Source: Sphingomonas sp. PP-F2F-A104-K0414
GTDB taxonomy: Bacteria; Pseudomonadota; Alphaproteobacteria; Sphingomonadales; Sphingomonadaceae
Assembly: GCF_004340945.1 (NCBI RefSeq)
Contig: NZ_SLYD01000008.1
Coordinates: 1 to 64,000, forward strand
DNA length: 64,000 bases
Direction: 5' to 3'
Shown: piece by piece, positions 46,821 to 57,049 of the stretch
How positions within the stretch are numbered: position 1 is the stretch's first letter
How the letters are laid out: every line of letters starts with the position of its first letter
Position numbers and translations under genes: made by a program
Notes under the pieces: generated by a model
What the model saw: the letters and a program-made list of their open reading frames with translations, nothing else
The model's database searches: none
Told to the model about the DNA's origin: nothing

Positions 46821-49628
46821 TCAGAAGGTGATCCGCGCCACGCCGCTGATCTGGCGGTCGCTCATGATCGAATCGCGCGGCCGGGTGGTGATGCCGTAAT
46901 AGGTCGACCGCACCGTATTGGTGAGGTTGGTCCCGTTCAGCGTCAGCGACAGATGCGGGGTCACGTTGGCGGTGATCGACGCATCGAGCTGCCCCGACGC
47001 TTTCTGGAACTGCGGCAGATTGCCGGTGCCGTTGGCCGACGTCGTCACCAGGAACTCGCTGCGCCAGTTATAGGCGACGCGCGCGGATACGATCCCACGC
47101 TCGTATATGCCGATCAGGTTGTAGTTATACTTCGACAGCCCCTCGAGCGACAATTGCGTCACCGGACCGTCGCTGGCCGGGCTTGGCGCCTCGGAGTCGA
47201 CATAAGTGAAGTTCGCCTGCACGCCCAGGCCGGCGAGCGGCCCCGGCAAGAAGTCGAAGAACTGCTGATACGCGACTTCGGCACCCTTAACCTTGGCCTT
47301 GGCGGCGTTGCTGTAGGTGGTCACGTCGTAGGTAGCGGTGACGCCGTCGGTAAAGGTTACGTCACGCGGCGTGATGACCGTCTGGATGTAGTTCGAGATA
47401 TCCTTGTAGAATCCCGCGACTGTCAGCGATCCGCTCTTGGCGAAATACCATTCGAGCGAGGCATCGAAATTGGTCGACTTCATCGGCTTGAGATAGGGAT
47501 TGCCGGTCGACGTGACGTGCTGCTGGTCGATCTGCGCGGTGCCGGGCTCGGTGATCGTCAGGCTCGGGTTGAGCTGGTTGAAGTTCGGGCGCGAGATATT
47601 CTTAGACGCGGCAAAACGCAGCTGAAGCCAGTCGGTCAGACGCCCACGGACGTTAAGGCTGGGCAGAACCGACGTGTACTTGGTAGCCTCGTTCACCTCG
47701 GTGAAGGTCGGCGCCGCGGTCGACTGGGTGCCGTCGGGCGCGGTGATCAGGTCGACCTGCTGGTAGAAGCCCGAGACCGCGACCTTGCTCTGGACCACGC
47801 GCACGCCGATGTTGCCGTCGATCGGCACCGGCAGGTCGTCCGCCTTGAAGAACGCCGCGGCATAGCCGGTATAGGTCTTCTGTGCCTGTGTGTTGGTCCC
47901 GCTCGGCACATAGCTCGGCGTGGTCGCGATGCCGAGCGACGCTCGCGTGGCGTCGTAGTCGAGGACGGTCGGCAGCGAGAACGCCTGGATGTCGCCGAAC
48001 AGATCGGCCTGGCCGCGGAAGAAGCCGCTGAGGTCGACATAACGGAGATTGGTCGCAGCGCCGGTCAGCCCGGTATAGCGATAGCCCGTATCGCTGGTCC
48101 GGTTACGACGATCCGCGAACCGGAAGCCCGCCTTGATCGAGCTCAGGATACCTCCGTCGAAGCGATATTCGCCGTCGAGGCGGCCGACCTTGTCGGTACC
48201 CTTCGAGTTGTTGAGGTTATCCAGGTAGAAGCCGTTGCTGTAGGTCGCGGGGTTCGCGAGGCCATCGGCGGACGCGATCTGGAACGACGGTATCTCGCCC
48301 GAGATGTCCTGCGTCAACGTGGTGGCGACGCCGCTCAATCCGACGATCGAGTTCAGGTTGTCGGTCTTGGAATCGACATATTGGAGATCGCCGGTGATCG
48401 TCAGGTTGGCGGTCGGCTTCCACTTGCCGTTGAGCGAATAATCGGTCGTCACCGAATGCCGCGAACCGAGCGAGGTGTTGTTGCCGATCGGTACGTTGGT
48501 GAACGTGCCGCTCTGGAAATCGCCGTTCGGTGCATAGGTGAACGGCGCGCCGGCCAGCGGCGTGATCGACGCCCCACTGGTGTACGCGAAATAGCTGTAG
48601 CCATAGGAGCGCAGCTTGTAATCGTTGCGGAACACCTCACCGGTGAACTCCAGTGTATCGGTCGGGCGCCACTGGAGCGACACGTCGATGCCGAGGCGAC
48701 GGCGGTCGCCGAACACTTCGCCGATGCCGGTGCCATGCGGCAGCGTCGTGGTCTGGCCGGTCCGCCCGAGCAGCGCGGCGGTCGCGGCGTCACCGGGATT
48801 GCTTTCGTCGAGCGTGTAGAACGGCTCGGTCGAGATCGTGTCCTGGCGGAAATTGGTTTTCTGATACGACGCGCTCGCCAGCATGCCGATTTCGCCGATG
48901 CCGGTATTCCAGCGATCGCTGACGAGCAGCGATGCGGCCGGTTGGCTCTTCTTGATCAGGTCGTAATAGGTGTTGGTCGCCGAACCCGAGATCTTGAAGG
49001 CGTCGAAGTCGAACGGCTTGCGCGTACGAAAGTTGATCGTGCCGCTGAGATGGTCCTCGATCAGGTCCGCCGACGGGTTCTTGTAGACGTCGATCCCGGC
49101 AAGCAGCTCGGACGGCACGTCCTCGAGGCTCAGCGCGTTGCTCGAACCGCTCGCGGTGAAGATGTCGCGACCGTTCAGCTCGGTGCGGACCTGCGTGAGC
49201 CCTCGGATCGCGACCGAGCTGCCCTCGCCGAAATTGCGCTGGATCTGGATGCCCGAGATGCGCTGCAGGGCTTCGGCGATGTTGCGGTCGGGCAATTTGC
49301 CGATGTCTTCGGCGACGATCGAGTCGACGATCTGCGCCGAGTTGCGCTTGATATTCTGGGCGGACTGAAGGCTCGCACGGACGCCGGTCACGACAATGTC
49401 ATCGCCCGCCTCTGCGGCGACGGGCGCGGTATCGACTGCTTGGCCCTGATCGGCGCTCGGGGCTGCAGTACCACTGGTCTGCTGAGCGTCCGCAACCGAC
49501 GCGGGCGCGCCATCTTGCGGTGCCGCGACCTGCGCCTGCGCTACCGAACCGACTATCACGAGTGCTAGCAGCGACACGGTCGTACTCAGACCCTTGATGC
49601 TGCCAACGCTAATCTTGGAACGCTTCAT
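46821..49628 (-). CDS. TonB-dependent receptor (Xanthomonas/Caulobacter carbohydrate type)
   Basis: A 935-residue outer-membrane protein with a signal peptide (SLLALVIVGSVAQAQVA). The plug domain starts with DDIVVTGVRASLQSAQNIKR and DIGKLPDRNIAEALQRISGI. A 22-strand barrel follows, ending in the aromatic-terminated strand SGVARITF. The family (TIGR01782 type) imports oligosaccharides in plant-polymer users. It is divergent from the hydrolase genes at 50019 onward. ATG 49628 has GGAGGAGAG upstream. Confidence 0.93.
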   Translation of the reverse strand: MKRSKISVGSIKGLSTTVSLLALVIVGSVAQAQVAAPQDGAPASVADAQQTSGTAAPSADQGQAVDTAPVAAEAGDDIVVTGVRASLQSAQNIKRNSAQIVDSIVAEDIGKLPDRNIAEALQRISGIQIQRNFGEGSSVAIRGLTQVRTELNGRDIFTASGSSNALSLEDVPSELLAGIDVYKNPSADLIEDHLSGTINFRTRKPFDFDAFKISGSATNTYYDLIKKSQPAASLLVSDRWNTGIGEIGMLASASYQKTNFRQDTISTEPFYTLDESNPGDAATAALLGRTGQTTTLPHGTGIGEVFGDRRRLGIDVSLQWRPTDTLEFTGEVFRNDYKLRSYGYSYFAYTSGASITPLAGAPFTYAPNGDFQSGTFTNVPIGNNTSLGSRHSVTTDYSLNGKWKPTANLTITGDLQYVDSKTDNLNSIVGLSGVATTLTQDISGEIPSFQIASADGLANPATYSNGFYLDNLNNSKGTDKVGRLDGEYRFDGGILSSIKAGFRFADRRNRTSDTGYRYTGLTGAATNLRYVDLSGFFRGQADLFGDIQAFSLPTVLDYDATRASLGIATTPSYVPSGTNTQAQKTYTGYAAAFFKADDLPVPIDGNIGVRVVQSKVAVSGFYQQVDLITAPDGTQSTAAPTFTEVNEATKYTSVLPSLNVRGRLTDWLQLRFAASKNISRPNFNQLNPSLTITEPGTAQIDQQHVTSTGNPYLKPMKSTNFDASLEWYFAKSGSLTVAGFYKDISNYIQTVITPRDVTFTDGVTATYDVTTYSNAAKAKVKGAEVAYQQFFDFLPGPLAGLGVQANFTYVDSEAPSPASDGPVTQLSLEGLSKYNYNLIGIYERGIVSARVAYNWRSEFLVTTSANGTGNLPQFQKASGQLDASITANVTPHLSLTLNGTNLTNTVRSTYYGITTRPRDSIMSDRQISGVARITF

Positions 49629-50018
49629 CACACTCTCCTCCCAGCAGGTCTGATCCTTACGGACCGCCCGCGGTTCACTCTTGGATATCGTGCGCGGCCA
49701 CGCCGCTACCGTATCGTCCGCGGCGCCTAGCGAATGATTTAGATCATTTATATGCTAATTCGATTTACCCGGACAATTCATCAAATATGATGGCAAAAAT
49801 GTCGCACATGAAATGACGATACTCGAAGTTGTTTCGTCGAATTACGTCAATATCCGACCAAATCGGTCCTAAACTGACATGCGATGCTGGTGTAGGCTTC
49901 CAGCAAGGTAGCGTATCAAATTGTAATTGTAGGACTTAAACGCCGACCTTCGTAACAATGGCGTAATTCCATCGACGCTCTTTCCGGACTGTCGAAACCG
50001 CGTGTGGGGAGAAGCGTA
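49629..50018. promoter_or_regulatory. divergent control region of the polysaccharide locus
   Basis: This 390-base AT-richer gap separates the receptor (minus) from the fucosidase pseudogene (plus). AATGAT-TTAG-ATCATT at 49733-49748 is a 6+6 dyad, a candidate operator or activator site. No gene is seen. Confidence 0.5.
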
Positions 50019-51577
50019 ATGACGTTCAGCAAACGCGAGATACTGGGAGCACCGCTAGCAGCGACGCTGGGTCTGAGCGGGCTGTCGGGTGCCGCCGCAT
50101 CGCCGGCGGCGACGAAACCGTCGCCTCTCTTCCATCGCGCCATAACGCCCGGCCGGTTCGATTCCACCGCACAGTCGCTCGCCGGTTATCGCGCACCAGA
50201 CTGGTTTCGCGACGCCAAGTTCGGGATCTGGGCGCATTGGGGACCACAGGCGGTACCGAGCCAGGGCGACTGGTACGCACGCTTCATGTACGTCCCCGGT
50301 CACCCGCATTAAGACCACCACGTCAAGACCTACGGCCACCCCTCCAAGGTCGGCTACAAGGATATCATCCCTCTATGGCGCGCGGAGAAGTTCGATCCCG
50401 ACGCACTCGCCGCGCGCTATGCCGCCGCCGGCGCGCGCTATCTCGTCTCGATGGGCGTGCATCACGATAATTTCGACCTGTGGCGGTCCAAGCATTACCG
50501 CTGGAACGCGGTGGCGATGGGCCCGAAGCGCGACATCGTCGGCGAAGGGAAGGCGGCCGCCACCCGGCGCGGGCTGCGCTTCGGCGTGTCCGAGCATCTC
50601 GGCGCAAGCTATAGCTGGTGGTATCCCAACCACCTCTACGATCAGTTCTGGCCCAAGCTCGGGGTCGCCTATGACGGCGCCGATCCGCGCTATGTCGATC
50701 TCTACCATACCAACCGCGACGAGCCGTTCATCAACACGCCCGCGAGCTGGTACACGACCAACCCGACATATCACGCGCTGTGGTTCGACCGGATCCGCGA
50801 CCTGATCGACAGCTACCAGCCCGACCTTTTGTATTCGGACGGCGGCCTGCCGTTCGGCGAGGTCGGACGCTCGCTGCTCGCGCATTTCTTCAACAGCAGC
50901 ATGGCGCGTACCGGAAAGCTGGACGCCGTCTACAATTGCAAGGATACGGGCTCGGGCGCGTTCAGCACGGACTGGGCGGTGCAGGACGTAGAGCGCGGCG
51001 TGCTGAAGGGCATCAATCCGCACGCCTGGCAGACCGACACCTCGAACGGCGACTGGTTCTTCAACCGGACCGACACCTACAAGACCACCGATGAGGTCGT
51101 CGCGATGCTGGCGGATGTGGTCAGCAAGAACGGCAACCTGCTGCTGAACGTCGTAATGCACGGCGACGGCAGCCTGCCCGCGGAATCCGACCGGCTGTTG
51201 ACAGTCTGGCGCCGTGGATGGCCGCCAATGGCGAGGCGATCCACGGTACGCGCCCGTGGAAGATCTATGGCAAGGGTCCGACCACCGCCGCCGCCGGCGC
51301 GTTTGCGGAAAGAACGAGTTATACGCCGCAGGACATCCGCTTCACGACGAAGGGCGAGACGCTGTACGCGATCACGCTCGGCACGCCTCGGGGGCAGACC
51401 GTAATCACGTCGCTCGCCCAACCCAACCCGCACGAACGACGCCGGGTACGCGGGGTGCGCCTGCTCGGCCGCCCCGGGGACATCGCGTTTCGCCAGACCG
51501 GACAGGCTCTGGTGATCGATCTGCCCGCGACCTTGCCGACGCGACACGCGAGCGCATTCGCGATCGATTTCGCCTGA
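50019..51577 (+). pseudogene. GH29 alpha-L-fucosidase, inactivated
   Basis: GGGGAGAA precedes ATG 50019. The product starts with a Tat-like leader (FSKREILGAPLAATLG) and runs into FRDAKFGIWAHWGPQAVPSQ, the GH29 signature. Two lesions are seen. First, TAA at 50310-50312 stands where the paralogue at 57046 has Tyr (GHPAYEHH; here GHPH-stop-DHH). Second, one base is missing near 51204, after which the frame continues as LAPWMAANGEAI...RPWKIYGKGP to 51577. The candidate nucleophile Asp region (LLYSDGGLPFGE) is intact. An internal restart could give no secreted enzyme. Confidence 0.88.
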
Positions 51578-51637
51578 CCAGAAATACCGCACGTGCACGA
51601 TGTGCGCGTCGATCGAATACGAGCTTGGAGAGGCTAT

Positions 51638-53700
51638 TTGAAACACCCCCTGATCCGCGCCCTGCGGTTTGCGATGCTTGCGGCGGCTACGCTGGCTGTT
51701 CCGCTTGCCGGCATCGTTCCAGCGCAGGCGCAGAGTGCCGTCGGGCATCCCGACTGGCCCGGCCACGGCGACCTGTTCGTCGGCACCTGCTACCAGCCGA
51801 TCGATCGTTCGCCCGAACAGATCCGCCAGGACGTCGCGATCATGAAGAAGGCCGGCTTCACCATGGTCCGGATGGGCGGTCTGTCGTGGGATTCGTTCGA
51901 GCCGCAGGAAGGCCATTTCACCTTCGAATGGTTCGACGCGATCCTCGATCAGATGCACGCCGCCGGGATCAAGGTGCTCCTCGACATTCCCGGCCAGCCG
52001 GCACCGACCTGGCTGCACAAGACATATCCCGGCGTCGATCTCGTCACGCAGGACGGCGGCCGCCGCAATGCGGCGACGCGCTATTGGGACAATATCAGCG
52101 ATCCCGATTATCGCCGCCTCGTCCGGCGGCTCGCCGAGCAGATGCTCAAGCGCTACGCCCATAACCCCGCGGTGATCGCGATCGGCTACACCAACGAGAT
52201 CGGCAATGGCCAGATGTCGTATTCGCCGGCCGATCGGCAACGCTTCGTCGGTTGGCTGCAGAAGAAATACGGGACGATCGCTGCACTCAACACCGCCTGG
52301 GCGACGCAGCGCTGGTCGCGTCGGATCAACAGCTGGGACGGGGTCGACCTACCCTATGGCAATGGTCCGGGGCCAAACGAGCGCAATCTCGATCTTCGCC
52401 GCTACTGGTCCGACGACACGATCGGCGCGCTCACCGACCTCGAAGCGGTGCGCAAGCAATTTGCGCCCAACCTGCCCGTCGCGTCGAACTTCTGGCCCGA
52501 CGCCTGGACCAAGGGGTTCGATTATCTACGGTCGTGGGACAAGGTCTCGACCTATGCGGCCAAGGCTTCTATCCGGGCGAGCCATTAGGCGCGGCGCTCG
52601 ACGTGTCGCGCAACCGCGCAGGCCACGATACGCCGATGTGGCTGAACGAGTTCACCGCCGGCGGTGGCGGCTATTACGGCACGCCGGGCCGGTCACGGAT
52701 GTGGGCCTATTTCGGGCTGATCTATTATGCGCAAACCTTCCTTCAACTCGCATAGCGGTGGCAAGGAACAGGCCCTGTTCGGGCTGGTCGACCATGACGG
52801 CCGCCCATCGTGGAAGGTCGGCGAGTTCGGCCAGATCGCCAGCGAGTTCGCCAAGCTGAAGACGATGGGCTTCCCACGCTACCGCAACCCCGAGGTGGCG
52901 ATCGCCTATTCGTTCCAGACCAACTAGCTGACCTCGCCCCCGCCGGGGCCGAACACGATGCAGGAATATTTCAAGACCAGCTATCCCGACCAGGCCAAGG
53001 CCGCGCTCGCACCGCTGTTCGTCGACAATATCGACACCGCGGTGATTGACATCGGCCACGACGCGATCGACCGCTACAAGCTCGTGATCCTGCCCAGCGC
53101 CTACTGATGGACAAGGAAACCGCCGAGGCGGTGCGGCGCTACGTCGCGAACGGCGGGACGGTGATCATGACCGGCTATTCCGCCAAGGTCGACGAAACCG
53201 GCAAATGGTTCGAGACGCCGCTGCCTGGTCGGCTGACCGATGTGTTCGGCGTGCGGACCAACGAATTCTACCGCGCCGAGCAACCGCTGAAGATCATGTT
53301 CGACTGCAAGGAGCAGACTGGTAGCGATCCCTTTTACGAGGTGCTCGAACCGAGCACGGCCAAACCGCTGGCGATGTTCACCAACACGCCCAAGCCCAGC
53401 CCGGCGGTCACGGTCAACCGCTTCGGCAAGGGCCGCGCGATCTACCTCGCTACCGCCGCACAAGGCGCGTTTCCCGATCCGCTCGTGCGATCGCTCTATA
53501 CCGAACTCGGAATCGAGCGTGGCCCGGTCACTCCGCCGGGCGTGGTCGCGCGCGTCGTCGATGGGCGGACGCTGTACGTCAACACGAACACCGCGCCTGC
53601 TCGTGTGGCCTTGGCAGGCAAGCAACACGATATTCTGAGCGGCAGAGCCTCTACCGATCGGCTCGACCTTCCGCCGTACGGCGTGGCGCTGCTCCAATAA
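51638..53700 (+). pseudogene. GH42 beta-galactosidase, inactivated
   Basis: TTG 51638, with GGAGAGG upstream, begins a signal peptide (LRFAMLAAATLAVPLAGIVP). The GH42 barrel follows, with acid/base Glu in GYTNEIGNGQ and nucleophile Glu in MWLNEFTAGGGGY. Four primary lesions are seen: a missing base near 52557 (STYA|GQGFYPGEP), a frame change at 52741 within TTCCTTC that looks like a short deletion, TAG at 52925-52927 after YSFQTN where Trp is expected, and a missing base near 53104 (LPSAY|MDKETAEAV). The tail to 53700 is otherwise intact, so decay seems recent. Confidence 0.88.
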
Positions 53701-53852
53701 CGACGCCCGACAAGTGGCCAATCCGGGCCTTCGCCTTGCGTTGACGCGGAATACGGTTGATCCGCGCGCCGTATCTGCAATTATACGACAAAATTGCCGT
53801 ACCGGCGAAGATAGCGCTATCGTCAGGGCATAGACCCGTGGAGAGGATTTAG

Positions 53853-56252
53853 ATGTACATTTCCCCAGCCCGTATCGACGCGCAATCGTCTGACCAGTCC
53901 CGCACCACGTCGCGACTGGGCTGGCCTTTGCGATTGGTCGCACGGCTGACCGTTGGAGTCTCGCTCGCAACGCTCGGCACCGCCGCGATCGCCGCACCGA
54001 TCGCGACCGTCGATCGCAACGGCAGTCTCGTCTCGGTCGAGGTCTATGCGCCCAACATCGTCCGCGTGACGATCGCCACCGACCGCGGACAGGTCGATGC
54101 GCCACCCGGCGATGGCCCCAACGCAAAGCCCGATGCCGCAGGGTGGACGCATCGTAACGACGCAGGCGCCGACGTTTTCGCGTCTGCCGCACTATCGCTC
54201 TCGGTCGATGCAAAGCCCTGGCCCAAGGCGCCGACGCAGATGGAGCGCTATTTCGCGCCGTCGCTGCCGCCGGTGTCGGTGACGATCCGCAAGGCCGACG
54301 GCACTATGCTGACGCAGATGACCGGCTGGGAAATGGCGCCGCATACCGTCAACGGCGAGAAGACGTTCCGCGTCGGCGCGAGCTTCGCCTCGCCCGCCGA
54401 CGAGCATTATTACGGGCTCGGCCAGAACCAGGAGGGCAAGCTCGACCTGCGCGGCCGCACGATCGACTGCCGCCACAATTACGACGCGCCCGCGGGCGAG
54501 ACGGTCTGCGTACCGTTCATGGTCACCAACAAGGGCTATGGCATCGTCTGGGACAACCCGTCCTCGACCGTCGTTTCCCCCGGCCTGCATAGTTCGACAC
54601 ACTGGCAGTCGGAGGTCGGCGAGCGCGTCTCGTTCTTCGTCATCACCGGCGCCACTACCGACGAGATCTATGCCGGCTATGCGACGCTGACCGGTACCAC
54701 GCCGCTGCCGCCCAAGGCCGCGTTCGGCCTTATCCAGAGCAAGGCGCGGTACGAGACCGAGAAGGAATTGCTCGACGTCGCCAACGGGTATCGCAGCCGC
54801 GGGCTGCCGCTCGATATCATGGTGCTCGACTGGTTCTACTGGTCGCGCATGGGCCAGCTCGACATCGACCGGAATTATTTCCCCGATCCCAAGGGCATGA
54901 ACGACAAGCTGAAGTCGATGGGGATGCATTCGATCATCAGCGTCTGGCCGCGCGTCGAGAAGGAATCGCGGTATTTCGACCTGTTGTCGACCAAGGGCTG
55001 GTTGCTGAAGGACAAGGACGGCAACGTCGTCGACGGCCTGCCGATCCGGTCGGATCGCGCGGGCGCGTTGCTCGATAGCACCAATCCCGATGCGCGCCAC
55101 TGGTTCTGGGAACGGATCCGCGACAACATCGCCAGCCAGGGCTTCGACTGGTTCTGGCTCGACGAGACCGAGCCCGATCTCGTGCCCGACGGCAGCTTCT
55201 ATTCGATCGGCTCGGGCGACCGCTATCACAACGTCTTCCCGCTGCTCCATACGATGAGCGTCGCGGACGGCTCGGCGAAAGACCGTCCCACGATGCGCAA
55301 CCTGATCCTGTCGCGCGCGGCGTATCTCGGTGCCCAGCGCAACGGCGGGCTGTTCTGGTCGTCGGACATCAAGTCGACCTGGGAAGCGCTGCACCGGCAG
55401 GTCCCCGCGGGGCTCGGCTTCACCGCGAGCGGCATGGCCTATTGGGGTAGCGACATCGGTGGTTGGCAATGGCCGAACGGGCCCAAGTCGACGCGTCCGG
55501 TGCTGCTCGACCCTGCGGGCGCGACCGCGATGGCGCCGGATTACGCGGACTATCCCGAGCTGTTCACGCGCTGGTTCGGGTACAGCGTGTTCACGCCGAC
55601 CTTGCGGATCCACGGCCAGCGCCCGGCCACCGCGATCTGGCAATATGGCACCGCAGCCGAGCCCGTCCTCGCGAACTTCCTGAAACTGCGTTACTCGCTG
55701 ATGCCGTACATCTACTCGCTCGGTCGCCATACGTACGAGAGCAATGCGCCGATGATGCGCGCGTTGTTCATGGATTTCCCGAACGATCCCAACGTCGCCG
55801 ACATGGGCGACGAATATATGTTCGGCCCGGCCTTCCTGATCGCGCCAGTCACCGAACAGGGCAAGACGAGCCGCCCGGTCTATCTGCCGGCCGGTGCCGA
55901 ATGGTATGATTACTGGACCAACCAGCGGTTTACCGGTGGCCAGACCGTCACCGCGAATGCGCCGATCGACAAGATCCCGCTGTTCGTGCGCGCCGGGTCG
56001 ATCATCCCGATGGGCGTCCAGGTGCCGAGCACCGCGACCGCGCAGGCGCTGGAGAGCATCCGCGTCTATCCCGGCGCGGACGCAAGCTTCGCGCTGTACG
56101 ACGATGACGGCGTGACCAACGACTATCGGACCAAGGGAGGTCGCAAGGCGATGCTGCGCTGGGACGACAAGACCCGGCGGCTGACCGCCTCGGGCAAGCT
56201 GCCGACAGGGCAGGACACCGCATCGCTGGTCCAGATCGTCTCTTCGAAGTGA
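53853..56252 (+). CDS. GH31 alpha-xylosidase
   Basis: A 799-residue secreted enzyme; signal peptide ends near AIAAP, residue 49. The nucleophile is Asp437 in WFWLDETEPD; the D-x-T-E-P pattern is typical of alpha-xylosidases of the xyloglucan type. The acid/base is Asp505 in FWSSDIKSTWEAL, and GMAYWGSDIGGW forms the substrate site. A C-terminal beta domain follows. It should remove alpha-1,6-xylose from xyloglucan oligosaccharides. GAGAGG lies upstream of ATG 53853. A dyad GCAATT...AATTGC occurs about 65 bases upstream (53777-53797). Confidence 0.9.
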   Translation: MYISPARIDAQSSDQSRTTSRLGWPLRLVARLTVGVSLATLGTAAIAAPIATVDRNGSLVSVEVYAPNIVRVTIATDRGQVDAPPGDGPNAKPDAAGWTHRNDAGADVFASAALSLSVDAKPWPKAPTQMERYFAPSLPPVSVTIRKADGTMLTQMTGWEMAPHTVNGEKTFRVGASFASPADEHYYGLGQNQEGKLDLRGRTIDCRHNYDAPAGETVCVPFMVTNKGYGIVWDNPSSTVVSPGLHSSTHWQSEVGERVSFFVITGATTDEIYAGYATLTGTTPLPPKAAFGLIQSKARYETEKELLDVANGYRSRGLPLDIMVLDWFYWSRMGQLDIDRNYFPDPKGMNDKLKSMGMHSIISVWPRVEKESRYFDLLSTKGWLLKDKDGNVVDGLPIRSDRAGALLDSTNPDARHWFWERIRDNIASQGFDWFWLDETEPDLVPDGSFYSIGSGDRYHNVFPLLHTMSVADGSAKDRPTMRNLILSRAAYLGAQRNGGLFWSSDIKSTWEALHRQVPAGLGFTASGMAYWGSDIGGWQWPNGPKSTRPVLLDPAGATAMAPDYADYPELFTRWFGYSVFTPTLRIHGQRPATAIWQYGTAAEPVLANFLKLRYSLMPYIYSLGRHTYESNAPMMRALFMDFPNDPNVADMGDEYMFGPAFLIAPVTEQGKTSRPVYLPAGAEWYDYWTNQRFTGGQTVTANAPIDKIPLFVRAGSIIPMGVQVPSTATAQALESIRVYPGADASFALYDDDGVTNDYRTKGGRKAMLRWDDKTRRLTASGKLPTGQDTASLVQIVSSK

Positions 56253-57049
56253 TCCGCGCAGTCTGCATCGCCGCACTGACGTTGGTCGCCTTACCGGTGG
56301 CCGCGCAGACCAATGTCCCGGGCGATCCCTATGCCGGCGATCCGGTCGGGATCGTCGCGGCCCCCTGCCCTGCGCATCCGTCGCCGACCGATGGAGCCGG
56401 ATGGGAGGCATGGAAACTGCATTCGCTCACGCGCGACTTCGGCCAATTGTGCCGGTACCGCGCGCAGAACGAACAGCTGAAAGCGTCGAACACGCCGGTC
56501 CGGGTGGTCTTCATGGGCGATTCGATCACCGACAACTGGATCGGTGCGGATGCTGCGCTGTTCACTGGCGGACTGGTCGATCGCGGGATCAGCGGGCAGA
56601 CCACGCCGCAGATGCTGGTGCGCTTCCGCGAGGACGTGATCGCGCTGAAACCGCGCGCCGTCCATATCATGGCGGGCACCAACGACATCGCCGGCAACAC
56701 CGGCGCCTCGACGATGGAGATCGTCGAGGGCAATATCGCCAGCATGGCCGACCTCGCGCGCGCGAACGGCATCAAGGTCATCATCGCCTCGACCCCGCCC
56801 GCCGCGGCCTTTCCGTGGAGCAAGGACAAGCAGCCGGTGCCGCAGATTCGCGCGCTCAACAGCTGGCTGAAGGCCTATGCGGCGAAGAACGGCTTCACCT
56901 ATGTCGATTATTACACCGCGCTAGCCACACCCGAAGGCGCGATGAAGCCGGGGCTGGCGAGCGACGGCGTCCACCCGACTCCCGCCGGCTATGCGATGAT
57001 GCGCCCGCTGGTCCTGGCCGCGATCCGCCGGACCATCGCAGCCAAGTGA
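56249..57049 (+). CDS. SGNH/GDSL hydrolase, probable carbohydrate acetylesterase
   Basis: A 266-residue protein from GTG 56249, overlapping the GH31 stop by four bases. A short signal peptide (VCIAALTLVALPVAA) precedes the SGNH blocks: block I FMGDSITDNW near residue 88, Gly in GISGQTT near 113, Asn in MAGTNDIAGNT near 141 and Asp/His in DGVHPTPAGY near 241. In this context it probably removes acetyl groups from xyloglucan galactose residues. Confidence 0.85.
   Translation: MIRAVCIAALTLVALPVAAQTNVPGDPYAGDPVGIVAAPCPAHPSPTDGAGWEAWKLHSLTRDFGQLCRYRAQNEQLKASNTPVRVVFMGDSITDNWIGADAALFTGGLVDRGISGQTTPQMLVRFREDVIALKPRAVHIMAGTNDIAGNTGASTMEIVEGNIASMADLARANGIKVIIASTPPAAAFPWSKDKQPVPQIRALNSWLKAYAAKNGFTYVDYYTALATPEGAMKPGLASDGVHPTPAGYAMMRPLVLAAIRRTIAAK

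Noticed and set aside
46953..49568. 871-residue open frame on the plus strand
   Set aside because: It is antisense to the TonB-dependent receptor, with no start signal and a shadow-type composition.
54192..56411. 739-residue open frame on the minus strand
   Set aside because: It is antisense to the alpha-xylosidase; no motif supports it.
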